In this document: in pieces, positions 1 to 7,986 of the stretch | How the letters are laid out: every line of letters begins with the position of its first letter | Position numbering within the stretch: the first letter of the stretch is position 1 | Assembly (NCBI RefSeq): GCF_900110065.1 | Contig: NZ_FOCI01000006.1 | Location: 1 to 64,000, forward strand | Source of the DNA: Loktanella fryxellensis | Lineage (GTDB): Bacteria; Pseudomonadota; Alphaproteobacteria; Rhodobacterales; Rhodobacteraceae | DNA: 64,000 bases | Reading direction: 5' to 3' | Position numbers and translations under genes: made by a program | Notes under the pieces: model-generated | Database searches by the model: none | What the model saw: the letters and a program-made list of their open reading frames with translations, nothing else | Told to the model about the DNA's origin: nothing

Positions 1-592
1 GTGGCACGCCAGCAAGCATGGTGGTCCCAAACCGCAGGTCTGGCGCAGGATCGACCTCGGGATCGACGAGCAAACGCTGGAGATCCGAGCCGCCGAGATC
101 ACCGGAAGCCACATTGGTGACGCTCCGGTCCCGCCCTATCTGCTCGGCCAGATCCCGATCGGCGAAGAGGTCGGCTCGGTGACCGCCGTCGGTGCCTACG
201 ACACCCGCAAGTGCCATGATGCCATCGCGGGCCGCGGTGCCCACGCTGTCATCCCGCCCCGAAAGAACGCGAAGCCGTGGCAGCCCGTCACCGGCGGTGC
301 CGCCGCGCGAAACGAGATCCTGCGGGCCTCCAAATAGCTCAACCGCGCTCTGTGGCGACGATGGAGCGGATACCACCAACGGAGCCGCGTCGAGACGAAG
401 ATGCATTGTGTGAATCTGCTTGGGCAGCGCCTCATGGCACGGGACTTCGACCGCCAGGTCGCGGAACTTCAGGTCCGTATCGCCATGCTCAACGGCTACA
501 CAGCGCTCGGCATACCCGTCAAAAAAGCTGTGGGATAAACCCGTCCGGGAAAAGGCGAACCTGGGCCACAAGCCGATTTGTGCAACAGGGCC
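1..592 (+). mobile_element. 3' part of an IS5-family (IS903-group) insertion sequence
   Basis: The window opens inside an insertion sequence whose transposase remnant ends at 538. After about 40 bases of non-coding tail, positions 577-592 read on the minus strand GGCCCTGTTGCACAAA. This resembles terminal inverted repeats of the IS903 group of the IS5 family, so I take 592 as the right end. The left end and target duplication lie outside the window. The element cannot move by itself because its transposase is broken. Confidence 0.7.
2..538 (+). pseudogene. IS5-family (IS903-group) transposase, 5' truncated by the window and inactivated
   Basis: Frame 2 reads as the C-terminal two thirds of an IS903-type DDE transposase, with family motifs GAYDTRKCHDAI, HAVIPPRKNAKPW and, after a stop, RALWRRWSGYH and RVETKM. 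An in-frame TAG at 335-337 interrupts it exactly where relatives have a tyrosine after ASK; the frame then continues without a shift to TAA at 536-538. In addition the usual DGAYD motif reads VGAYD (codon GTC instead of GAC), which probably removes a catalytic aspartate. Both point to an old, dead copy. Identification rests on motif memory, not a search. Confidence 0.85.
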
Positions 593-840
593 AGCCTGCA
601 TCGCCAGGATTATCAGCACCGATAAATCTTTCAAAAGAGCGATGATCAGTCGACCCCCTGTCCGCTGCCGGCCACAGACCGAGGCGGACGATATGACAAC
701 GCAAGCTGTTATGGACGGCCGACGACGAGCCAGACATGGCTTTAGCCGAAGGGTGATCGAACCGATGAAAGCGCTCAGCAGCAAGTGCTGGCGTCTGTTC
801 GACGGATCACCCCATACGGCACGCCGGGACGATCGATCTT
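593..840. other. Non-coding spacer between the IS end and the buf operon
   Basis: I see no convincing gene, RNA or promoter in these 248 bases. Base composition is less GC-rich than the flanking operon. Short ORFs crossing it have no recognisable protein pattern. It lies downstream of bufD, so it may hold that operon's terminator, but no strong stem-loop stands out. Confidence 0.5.
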
Positions 841-1311
841 TCAGCGATCCAGGCCCAATGCGCGGTCCAGCGACAGGGCACCCGGTCCGCGAGCGATCAG
901 CGCAAGGCAGCAGGCGGCCCACAACCCGTGCGTCACCCACGCGTTGGGGTAGACGAAGATCTGGATCACCAGCGTCATGCCGAGCACCCCTCCGGCCGCC
1001 GCCCGCGTGGCGAACCCCAGCAGCAGGCAGACGGCAAACACATGCTCGCCCACCGTCGCCAGTACCGCGGCGAGGGTGGCGGGGATCAGCGGCAAGGCAT
1101 ATTCGTTCTCGAACAGCCACCATGTACCCTCGGCGATGGCAAGGCCGTCGACCTTGGTCTGCGCCGAGGCCCAGAATACCCATGCGGGGATCAGGCGGGC
1201 GAGCAGGGCCGGCACGGTCCACGGCAGGTGGTTGCCCAAGGCATTCAGCGCGCGGATGCGGTGCCGTAGTCCGGCGCGGGGTTGGGATGGCATGACGGCG
1301 GTCTGGATCAT
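841..1311 (-). CDS. bufD: DoxX-family membrane protein of the bufferin operon
   Basis: A 156-residue integral membrane protein with four hydrophobic segments and the DoxX look (RLIPAWVFWASAQTK near residue 40, then GEHVFAVCLLLGFATR). DoxX-like proteins are the usual last member of MNIO/DUF692 clusters. It probably acts in the inner membrane alongside maturation or redox handling of the bufferin peptide, but the exact role is unknown. Its ATG overlaps the stop of bufC in an ATGA, so the two are translationally coupled. An alternative start is Met7. Family assignment is strong from context plus topology. Confidence 0.85.
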   Translation of the reverse strand: MIQTAVMPSQPRAGLRHRIRALNALGNHLPWTVPALLARLIPAWVFWASAQTKVDGLAIAEGTWWLFENEYALPLIPATLAAVLATVGEHVFAVCLLLGFATRAAAGGVLGMTLVIQIFVYPNAWVTHGLWAACCLALIARGPGALSLDRALGLDR

Positions 1312-2069
1312 GACGTGCCTTTTGGGTTGGCGGCGGTCACGCGCAGGATCAGCGCGTGGCGCAGCAGGGGAGGAAGGGCTGTGGCGATGGCGACCTCGGG
1401 CACGCGGCCCAGCGGTGTGCCTGCAGCCAAGGCTGCGACGGCCGCTGCCGTGGCGGTGGCCACGGGCAGCACCACCGCGTTGCCTGCATGACGAAAGATC
1501 AGCGCGGCCTCTGGCGCGGGCGCAACGGGGGCGGGGACTGCACCCGGCTGGTTGCAGCGCCAGACCGACACCGCGCCGTGATCCGTGTGCACCACCCGCA
1601 GGCCGGGATGCAGGGTCAGGACCGCGTCCTGTGGATCGCGGACCAAGGCGGCCTGCACCGCATCGGGCGTCAGCGGCGTGGCGTCGGCGGCGTGATAGGC
1701 CTGCCCGCGCAAAACCTCGACCGTCGCCACATCCGCCAGATAGGGCAGGTGCGCGACTGGCGGAAAGCGCCGCAGGAACGCGGGGAACGCCGTGCCATAG
1801 GTCTGCAACACCGGGCTGTCGGGGGGCGTTTCGGTGACATGCATCGCCGCCATCGCGCGAAAGAAATCGGCACCGACCAGCCGCTGCACCGTGGGAAACC
1901 GGGCCGCCAGCGCTTCGGTCAGGGAATGGGCAAAGGTATTGCGATAGACCGCGAACCGCCGGTCCAGATCGCCCACCGCCGTCACCCCGAGGGGGGCGAG
2001 GTCGGTGGGGGCCACGCGCTGCATCACGGCGGCGGCGAAGGCCGCCTGTCCCGCCTCATGCGATGGCAT
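1308..2069 (-). CDS. bufC: DUF2063 / HvfC-type MNIO partner protein
   Basis: A 253-residue soluble protein with the DUF2063 (putative DNA-binding domain) N-terminus: [20 protein letters not shown] around residues 40-60 followed by [13 protein letters not shown]. In bufferin and related RiPP systems this partner binds the precursor peptide and presents it to the MNIO enzyme; despite the old name it is not a demonstrated DNA binder. The ATG at 2069 gives a 14-base overlap with bufB, and its stop overlaps bufD by four bases. A longer reading to 2117 lacks family sequence, so I reject it. Confidence 0.88.
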   Translation of the reverse strand: MPSHEAGQAAFAAAVMQRVAPTDLAPLGVTAVGDLDRRFAVYRNTFAHSLTEALAARFPTVQRLVGADFFRAMAAMHVTETPPDSPVLQTYGTAFPAFLRRFPPVAHLPYLADVATVEVLRGQAYHAADATPLTPDAVQAALVRDPQDAVLTLHPGLRVVHTDHGAVSVWRCNQPGAVPAPVAPAPEAALIFRHAGNAVVLPVATATAAAVAALAAGTPLGRVPEVAIATALPPLLRHALILRVTAANPKGTS

Positions 2070-2937
2070 GGCGCACCTCGCGCGCTGGGGTGGCGCCCGC
2101 CATGATCGCCGCGGCACGGTCGGCCTCGGCCAGCAGGACGGGCAGGGGGGGCACGTCGGTGTCCCATTCGATCAGCGTGGGCAGCGGGCCGGTACGGGCG
2201 ATGACCTCCTCATAAAGCGTCCAGACCGGGTCAGCGACCGCAGCGCCGTGCGTGTCGATCAGCAGCGGGCCGGAGGGCAGATCCTCCGCATGGTGACCGC
2301 CCAGATGGATCTCGCCCACGGCATCGAGAGGGAAGGCCGCAAGGTAGGCGCGCGGATCGGCGCGGTGGTTGGTGCAGCTGACGAAGACGTTGTTCACGTC
2401 AAGGAGCAGGCCGCAGCCGGTGCGGGCGGTGATCGCGCGCAGAAAATCCGTCTCCTCCATTGTGGAGTGGGCGAAGGTCACGTAGGTCGCGGGGTTTTCC
2501 AGCAGCATCGGGCGGCGCAGCGCGTCCTGCACCCGGTCGATGTGGTCGCAGACCGCGCGCAATGTGGCCGCGTCATAGGGCAGCGGCAGCAGGTCGTTCA
2601 GCCCCGCCCCGTCGTGGCTGGACCATGCAAGGTGTTCGGAAAAACTCTCTGGCTGATAGCGGTCGCACAGGTGCGCCAGCCGCGACAGATGCGCATCGTC
2701 CAGCGGCCCCGCACCGCCGATCGACAGCCCGACGCCGTGGACCGACAGGGCGAAGTCGCGCCGCAGCGCGGTCAGTTCCTCATGTGGCGGGCCGCCGTCG
2801 CCCATGTAGTTTTCGGCGTGCACCTCGAGGAACGACAGCGAAGCGGGACCGGCCAGCAGGCCTGCCACATGGGCGCGCTTCAACCCGATGCCGGTGCCTG
2901 CGGGCAGGCGGGTGGTGGGGGCGGGATGCTGGATCAT
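2056..2937 (-). CDS. bufB: MNIO (DUF692) multinuclear non-heme iron peptide-modifying oxygenase
   Basis: A 293-residue TIM-barrel enzyme of the MNIO/DUF692 family. Conserved metal-site motifs are seen in order: [43 protein letters not shown] and IEWD. In bufferins this enzyme converts cysteines of the precursor into thiooxazole-type heterocycles that bind copper. The start at 2937 is preceded by AGGA at a good distance; a 16-residue upstream extension is low-complexity and unlikely. It follows bufA after a strong stem-loop, so it is probably made in lower amount than its peptide substrate. Confidence 0.92.
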   Translation of the reverse strand: MIQHPAPTTRLPAGTGIGLKRAHVAGLLAGPASLSFLEVHAENYMGDGGPPHEELTALRRDFALSVHGVGLSIGGAGPLDDAHLSRLAHLCDRYQPESFSEHLAWSSHDGAGLNDLLPLPYDAATLRAVCDHIDRVQDALRRPMLLENPATYVTFAHSTMEETDFLRAITARTGCGLLLDVNNVFVSCTNHRADPRAYLAAFPLDAVGEIHLGGHHAEDLPSGPLLIDTHGAAVADPVWTLYEEVIARTGPLPTLIEWDTDVPPLPVLLAEADRAAAIMAGATPAREVRHAIA

Positions 2938-2964
2938 GGCACTGGGTCCTCTGGCATGGGGGAC

Positions 2965-2993
2965 GGCACCCCGTGGCATCGCCACGGGGTGCC
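2965..2993 (-). terminator. Intercistronic stem-loop between bufA and bufB
   Basis: A perfect 13-bp stem (arms 2965-2977 and 2981-2993, loop ATC) lies between the bufA stop and the bufB start. There is no clear T-tract, so it may act as a partial terminator or a 3' RNA stabiliser for bufA. Either would favour an excess of precursor peptide over modifying enzymes. Confidence 0.75.
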
Positions 2994-3003
2994 GGGGGTG
3001 GCA

Positions 3004-3297
3004 TCACATCGGGATGTCGCGCTCCAGCGCTTCCAGCGATCCCATGCGGTCCATGCCGTCGGCGCTTGCGGTGACCATCATCTCTGTGCAGGTGCCGGCG
3101 GGGACCAGCGACCAGGCGTTGCCCTGATAGTCGATCGTCGAAGTGCCGGCGCAGGTCGTGCCGGGGCCTGCGGCGCAGCCGTTCTCGCCGGCAAGCGCCA
3201 CGCCAAAGCACTTTTCCATGTCCTGTGCGGTGGCACCGGTGGCGGCGGTGAAGGCGCCAAGGATCGCGAGGGCAAGTGTGGTGGTCTTGGTGGTCAT
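3004..3297 (-). CDS. bufA: Bufferin precursor peptide (DUF2282), copper-binding RiPP
   Basis: A 97-residue exported small protein. Residues 1-25 form a Sec signal peptide ending ATAQ. The mature part holds the four cysteines of the DUF2282 pattern: Cys30 ([13 protein letters not shown]), Cys41, Cys49 ([16 protein letters not shown]) and Cys70 (VPAGTCTE). In characterised bufferins such cysteines are modified by the MNIO enzyme and the product sequesters copper in the periplasm. It is the first gene of the operon, with GGGAG before the ATG and an ECF-type promoter about 55 bases upstream. The C-terminal tail after Cys70 is longer and more acidic than the core and has no known role. Confidence 0.92.
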   Translation of the reverse strand: MTTKTTTLALAILGAFTAATGATAQDMEKCFGVALAGENGCAAGPGTTCAGTSTIDYQGNAWSLVPAGTCTEMMVTASADGMDRMGSLEALERDIPM

Positions 3298-3350
3298 GGT
3301 GGAACTCCCGTCAGATGCTCGGCGCCCCAGTGGCGTCCGATGCAGGGCAG

Positions 3351-3376
3351 TTCGCCGGTGGGACGGGGCGCGTTAC
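3351..3376 (-). promoter_or_regulatory. Predicted SigF-type ECF promoter of bufABCD
   Basis: On the minus strand GTAACG (3376-3371) is followed after exactly 16 bases by CGAA (3354-3351). This matches the GTAACC-N16-CGAA type recalled for Caulobacter SigF. Transcription would begin near 3344, giving a leader of about 47 bases to bufA. The same box pair occurs on the opposite strand in front of the sigma gene. Confidence 0.7.
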
Positions 3377-3401
3377 ACCGCTCGCCATCTGGTGATCGGC
3401 T

Positions 3402-3480
3402 GTAACATCGGCGATCACCTGTGCGTGTTGTGCGCGCAAATCGTGCGGGCCCGTGTAACGATGCGGGCATGGGCACCGAA
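3402..3480 (+). promoter_or_regulatory. Two candidate ECF promoters for the sigF-nrsF operon
   Basis: GTAACG at 3455-3460 followed after 16 bases by CGAA at 3477-3480 is the same box pair as the bufA promoter, with 5 of 6 bases of the -35 type. Transcription from it would begin within a few bases of the ATG at 3490, giving an almost leaderless mRNA. A second pair, GTAACA at 3402-3407 and CGTG at 3424-3427, also has 16-base spacing and would give a normal leader. Either would make the sigma gene autoregulated. Confidence 0.6.
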
Positions 3481-3489
3481 GGGACCGAC

Positions 3490-4056
3490 ATGACCGCCGG
3501 ACGCGACGCCAGATGGGCCAGCCTGCTGCGACAGGCCAACGCCGGCGACCGGGCGGCCTATGTCGCATGGCTGAAAGAGATCGCACCGGTGCTGCGCGGG
3601 ATCGTCCGCGCCCGGTGTGGCGGCAGCTTTGAGGATTGCGAGGACATCGTGCAGACCACCCTGATTGCGATCCATGAAAAGCGGCACACGTGGCGCGACG
3701 GAGATCCGGTGGGGCCGTGGATCTATGCCATCGCGCGCTACAAGACCGTGGACGCGTTGCGATCACGGGGCCGCACCCGCACGACGGGCTTTGACGGGAC
3801 CGAGGATGCGGTGGCCGACGACACGCTGGGCGATCCGACCGCGACCCGCGATCTGGACCGGCTGCTGACGCAGATCGATCCGGCCAGTGCCCATATCGTG
3901 CGGCGCGTGAAGCTGCACGGCGACAGCGCCGACGACGTGGGCGCCGCCACCGGCATGAGCCCCGGTGCCGTCAGGGTCGCGCTGCACCGGGCGATGGCGC
4001 GTCTGACGCAACTTGTGCAGGGCGATACGCCCCGCGATGGCGGGGGGCCGCGATGA
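3490..4056 (+). CDS. sigF: SigF-like ECF sigma factor
   Basis: A 188-residue two-domain sigma factor. Region 2 includes the helix EDCEDIVQTTLIAIHEKRHTW and the WIYAIARYKTVDALR segment; region 4 near the C-terminus carries the helix-turn-helix DDVGAATGMSPGAVRVALHRA. The start at 3490 is chosen because GAAGGGA precedes it and because an upstream start at 3469 or 3421 would place the coding region over the predicted promoter. The stop overlaps the start of the anti-sigma gene (ATGA). Together with divergent bufABCD this is the arrangement of the metal-responsive SigF regulons known in Caulobacter. Confidence 0.88.
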   Translation: MTAGRDARWASLLRQANAGDRAAYVAWLKEIAPVLRGIVRARCGGSFEDCEDIVQTTLIAIHEKRHTWRDGDPVGPWIYAIARYKTVDALRSRGRTRTTGFDGTEDAVADDTLGDPTATRDLDRLLTQIDPASAHIVRRVKLHGDSADDVGAATGMSPGAVRVALHRAMARLTQLVQGDTPRDGGGPR

Positions 4057-4691
4057 ATACCGACGACCTCATCGCGTCGATGGGCGCGGGCCTGTCGCCG
4101 GTGTCGCGCAACCGGCTGACGCAGGGGGTGCTGGCGGGGCTGGGCTGTGGCCTTGGCATGACTGCCGTGGCGTTCGCCCTGTTCTGGGGCATCCGCCCGG
4201 ATGTCGGTATCGTGCTACGCGACGTGTCCCTGTTCGCCAAGACGGCCCTGCCGCTGGCCTTGGCGTGTCTGGCATGGCCGTGGCTGATGGCGCAGGCCCG
4301 GCCCGGTGCCATGTCGCGCGCCGCGCGGTTGAGCGTCACCGTGCCGGTCGTCCTGCTGGTGCTGGTCGTCGCGGCGCTGCTTTTCACGCCGCCGGACGCG
4401 GTGGGCATGGCCGTCCGGGGAAAGTCCGTCAACACCTGCCTCGTGTCGATCCCCGTTCTGGCAGTCCCGATCCTTGCGGGGCTTCTGGCGATGTTGCGCC
4501 GCGGCGCACCGGACCGGCCCGGGCGGTGCGGTGCCGTGGCGGGCCTGCTGGCGGGCGGCCTGTCCGCGACGGTCTATTCGCTGTACTGTGTCGAGGATTC
4601 GGCGCTGTTCTATGGTCTGTGGTACACGCTCGGCGTGCTGGTCGTCTGCGGCTGCGGCGCACTGGCCGGCCGCCTTGCATTGCGGTGGTAG
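4053..4691 (+). CDS. nrsF: NrsF-type (DUF1109) membrane anti-sigma factor
   Basis: A 212-residue inner-membrane protein with six predicted hydrophobic helices and a short cytoplasmic N-terminus beginning MNTDDLIASM, the DUF1109/NrsF hallmark. It should hold the sigma factor inactive until stress. Two cysteines, Cys129 (NTCLVSIP) and Cys179 (LYCVEDSA), are 50 residues apart, matching the spacing of the two cysteines recalled as essential for heavy-metal sensing in Caulobacter NrsF (Cys131 and Cys181). Translationally coupled to the sigma gene by a four-base overlap. Confidence 0.9.
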   Translation: MNTDDLIASMGAGLSPVSRNRLTQGVLAGLGCGLGMTAVAFALFWGIRPDVGIVLRDVSLFAKTALPLALACLAWPWLMAQARPGAMSRAARLSVTVPVVLLVLVVAALLFTPPDAVGMAVRGKSVNTCLVSIPVLAVPILAGLLAMLRRGAPDRPGRCGAVAGLLAGGLSATVYSLYCVEDSALFYGLWYTLGVLVVCGCGALAGRLALRW

Positions 4692-4699
4692 GTGGCGGA

Positions 4700-5446
4700 A
4701 TGGTCGCGCATCGTGCGTCATGGTGGTCGGTCGGTCTGGGTCTTGCGGCGCTGTTCGCCTGCGGCACCGGTACCATGGCGGCGACCGATGTCATCGCAGG
4801 CGCGCGGCTGACCCATCCGACCGACCGTTACCCGCACAACGTCCTCGGCGACATTCCCGGCTATGCCGCGCTGGAGGTGACGCTGACTGACGGCACCCTG
4901 TTGCGCCTCGTGCTGCCGCCCGATCGTGTGTTCGAGGATATCGCCCCGCGCCTCGCGGACATCGACGGCGATGCCCGGCCAGAGGTCGTCACCGTCGAAA
5001 GCGATCAGCGGCTGGGCGCACGCCTGACCGCATGGACCGTCGTGCCGGGTGCGGACGGGACGCTAGGGATCGCGCTGCGGGCGGCGGGGGATTTCATCGG
5101 GACGCGGTTCCGCTGGCTGGCCATCGTCGGCATCGCCGATTTCGATCGCGACGGCACGCCGGAGGTTGCTTATGTCGACCGTCCGCACGTGGCGCAGCAA
5201 CTGGTGATCGTGCGCCTGTCCGGCGAACGGTTCGTGCCCGTCATGCGTCTTGATGGCGTCAGCAACCACCGGATCGGCGACAGCGCGATCACCGGCGGCG
5301 TGCGCGACTGCGGCGTTGGACCGGAACTGTGGTTGCCGACCGCAGACTGGCGGCGCGTTGTACGCATCGCGTGGCGCGACGACACGTGGACGGTGGCGGA
5401 TGCCGGCGCCATGTCTGCGTCGGGCGCCGCTTTGCCGGGCTGCTGA
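4700..5446 (+). CDS. Exported VCBS/FG-GAP repeat protein linked to sigF-nrsF
   Basis: A 248-residue protein starting eight bases after nrsF with GGTGG before the ATG. Residues 1-28 look like a signal peptide (ALFACGTGTMAA). Two calcium-loop motifs of the FG-GAP/VCBS type are visible, LADIDGDARPEVV and GIADFDRDGTPEVA, which form blades of a beta-propeller. The reading frame remains open far upstream (to 4013), but that part is antiparallel noise across nrsF. Its tight spacing suggests a third member of the sigma operon. Role unknown; a periplasmic metal- or ligand-binding function is only a guess. Confidence 0.75.
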   Translation: MVAHRASWWSVGLGLAALFACGTGTMAATDVIAGARLTHPTDRYPHNVLGDIPGYAALEVTLTDGTLLRLVLPPDRVFEDIAPRLADIDGDARPEVVTVESDQRLGARLTAWTVVPGADGTLGIALRAAGDFIGTRFRWLAIVGIADFDRDGTPEVAYVDRPHVAQQLVIVRLSGERFVPVMRLDGVSNHRIGDSAITGGVRDCGVGPELWLPTADWRRVVRIAWRDDTWTVADAGAMSASGAALPGC

Positions 5447-5599
5447 GCGCGCGGCGGCTGATCCACAACGGTCTGGCCGCCACACGTCACGACCTGCCGC
5501 CCGCCCCCCGCGTCGGCCACCCTCACGCCGCACCGTACAAATTGGCGTCATGTGGCGGTCGCTGTCGCGGCGTTTCCCGTGTCGGGTCGTGTCCCCCCC

Positions 5600-7969
5600 C
5601 TACCGCCCGTCCGTCATGTCGTCCCATGACAGTCCTGCGCGATAGCGGGCGGCGACACGGCCATCGGTCAGCGCGCAAAGATGCATCCAGCCGTTGTCGA
5701 ACAGCGCGCGCACGTCGTCGTGGCGGGCCAGCACGTCGGTGATCGCGGCTGTCGGGGCCGCGATCATCACGGTCAGGCGCAGCGCTTCATGCGCGGCGGC
5801 GTCGCCGTCGTGGACGGATTGCAGCGGCAGCCCGGTGCGCAGGCGTCCGCCATTGCCTTCGACCACGCCGATGCCGCCCACGACGTTGTGGATCAGCTTG
5901 TTGCCGCCGCCAAAGACCTGCGGCGCCACGGTAGAGCCGTAGTACTGCAGGCTGATCCAGCTGGCGACCACGACGGGGGCCGTCAGGATCAGTTCCAGCG
6001 TGGCAAAGCCCGTATCCTGCGTCCAGTCGTAGCTGTGCAGAAACGCCCGGCCCTGCAGGTCGCGCCCGGCAGTCACGTTGCGCGGCGCGGCGATGAAGGC
6101 CGCACAACCCGCAAGGCCCCATTCGGGCCGAACCTCGGCCCAGTCTGCGGCCCGCCGGTCCAGGGTGTCGGTCGCAGCCCCCGGCAAGCGCCGCACCCGT
6201 TCGGCGCGGGCCTGCAAACCCGCAGCGTTCAGCCAGTCTGCAGCATGGGCCAGATCGGCCGCGTGATGCGGCGCGGGCGCATCGGGGAACAGCGACACGC
6301 GGTCCGTCACCGTGTCGTGCAGGCCGGCCACGAACAGCGTGTCGGCGGGCAGGTGCAGCCCTTCTGCGGGCAGTCCGGCGCGGGTGTCGGGGTCGTTCAG
6401 CAGATCCGCCAGCAGTCGCGCCGACACTTCGCCTGTCTGTCCACAACAGGCGCCGCAGTGATACGCGCTCTCATGCGGATTGTTGGTGACCTGCGACCCG
6501 TGGCCCACCAGCAGCACCAGCCGCGCATGATCCTCGGTCAGGCTCATGGCTCGCAGGACCTTGGCGGCGAGCTTTGCCTTTTCCAATGCCGTCAGCGCAG
6601 CCTCGAACCGAGGCAGCGGACGCGGTGCCGCGGGCCGTGCCCCGCGCCCCACCGCATCGCGCAACAGCTTGCCGCCATAAAGCGGCCCCGCCGCCTCGAC
6701 GAAGGCAAAGGACGACACCGCCGCCTGCCGGAACCGGCCCCAGGCGCGGGTGGTGCGGGCCGCGATGCGCGTGGCCCGTTCCCGGTCCGGGTCGCCGTGG
6801 CTGGTGGCGGTCAGCGCGGGGGTCAGCAGGGCGGGCAGATGGGCCTGCACCTCCTCCGTGCCGGCGGGCCGGTGGCCGACGGGCAGGCCGAAGAACCCGG
6901 CAAATCCCAGCGTCACGATGCCCGTATCCTGCGCCTCCAGCGCGCGGCGCAGCACCTCGGACCGCACGTCGATGCAGAATGCGGCCTGCAGCGCGGGACG
7001 CCCCGCCTGTTCGGCCGGACCGGACAGCAGCAAGGACAGCCTGCGCTGATGCGCCCGCTCTGCCGCGTCCTGCAGGATCGCGTCCAGCACCTGATCGGGC
7101 GACGGGTCCAGCGGTGCGGCATGGGCGGCCACGACGGCCTGCCAGTCGGTCGCGATGGCCGGGCAATGGGCCAGCAACGCCTCCTCCCACACCAGACGGA
7201 TCGCCAGCAGGTCGGTCAGCGTCGTGTCGCGGCCACCCGCCAGTTCCGCCTGCCACAGCAGCCAGCGGGCGTGCTGTGCCCAGCCACCCAGATCGGTCAG
7301 TGCGCGGTGGAACGCCGTTTCGGCCGCGTCGTCCGTCAACCCCAGCCGACCGGCCGCGCGCAGGATGGCGCGGTCGGCGGTGTCCGGTGCATCGACGACA
7401 TGGGCGCAAAAGCCGGTCAGCCCGGCGATGTCCGGCGTCAGGTCGTGGGTCGCCCAGACGCGCCACGCGGCAAAGGCGCCATGCCCAGGACGCGGCGACC
7501 ACAGCGCCTGTCCCCTGTCGAAATGCCCCGCCGCCCACAGCCCCACGCTGCGTGCGATGATCCGGGGCCAGTCGGTGCCCGTCGCCCGTGCGGCCAGATC
7601 GGCGACCGTCGGCAGCGCCTGCACCGGCACGGCAGGGACGCGCATCCGCGCCTTCAGCGTCGCAAGACCGCTCGGTTTCAGCGGCGAGGTGCTGGCGATC
7701 AGCGCAGCCGTCAGATCGTCGTCCGTGATCTCTCCGGCGGCGACCTGTGCCGCAAGGTCCGCACGCGGTTGCGTCAGGGCGATCCCCGCGACCCGGCCCA
7801 GACGGGCGGCCGCGTGGGCCAGATCGTCGTGGGCCTGCCCCAGGAACGGATTGACGGCGACGGTCGCATCCAGCGGAAACGCCGGTGGGATGGCACGTGC
7901 GGCTGCGGTGGCGGCATCGAGGATGCGGGTGGCGGGTGCGGTGGTGGTCGCGATGGGTGCGTCGAACAT
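5600..7969 (-). CDS. dabA: DabA, carbonic-anhydrase-like subunit of an inorganic carbon pump (DUF2309)
   Basis: A 789-residue cytoplasmic protein of the UPF0753/DUF2309 family. In DAB systems it hydrates CO2 vectorially while bound to the membrane subunit DabB. The beta-carbonic-anhydrase-like zinc site is visible: Cys332 and Asp334 in AFCIDVRSEV, His490 in LLVGHGSQ and Cys505 in SAYHCGACCG. The spacings (C-x-D, and 15 residues between His and the second Cys) agree with the residues recalled for Halothiobacillus DabA. I choose ATG 7969 (GGAG seven bases upstream) over a TTG two codons earlier. Start lies 17 bases after dabB. Confidence 0.93.
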   Translation of the reverse strand: MFDAPIATTTAPATRILDAATAAARAIPPAFPLDATVAVNPFLGQAHDDLAHAAARLGRVAGIALTQPRADLAAQVAAGEITDDDLTAALIASTSPLKPSGLATLKARMRVPAVPVQALPTVADLAARATGTDWPRIIARSVGLWAAGHFDRGQALWSPRPGHGAFAAWRVWATHDLTPDIAGLTGFCAHVVDAPDTADRAILRAAGRLGLTDDAAETAFHRALTDLGGWAQHARWLLWQAELAGGRDTTLTDLLAIRLVWEEALLAHCPAIATDWQAVVAAHAAPLDPSPDQVLDAILQDAAERAHQRRLSLLLSGPAEQAGRPALQAAFCIDVRSEVLRRALEAQDTGIVTLGFAGFFGLPVGHRPAGTEEVQAHLPALLTPALTATSHGDPDRERATRIAARTTRAWGRFRQAAVSSFAFVEAAGPLYGGKLLRDAVGRGARPAAPRPLPRFEAALTALEKAKLAAKVLRAMSLTEDHARLVLLVGHGSQVTNNPHESAYHCGACCGQTGEVSARLLADLLNDPDTRAGLPAEGLHLPADTLFVAGLHDTVTDRVSLFPDAPAPHHAADLAHAADWLNAAGLQARAERVRRLPGAATDTLDRRAADWAEVRPEWGLAGCAAFIAAPRNVTAGRDLQGRAFLHSYDWTQDTGFATLELILTAPVVVASWISLQYYGSTVAPQVFGGGNKLIHNVVGGIGVVEGNGGRLRTGLPLQSVHDGDAAAHEALRLTVMIAAPTAAITDVLARHDDVRALFDNGWMHLCALTDGRVAARYRAGLSWDDMTDGR

Positions 7970-7986
7970 GGGCAAGCTCCGTCGGA

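Noticed and set aside
593-840. Small genes in the spacer after the IS element
   Set aside because: ORFs here are short, overlap each other on both strands and show no ribosome site or protein family.
4013-4699. Upstream extension of the VCBS protein gene
   Set aside because: Overlaps sigF and nrsF in another frame and has no signal peptide or family sequence; ATG 4700 has a ribosome site and a signal peptide.
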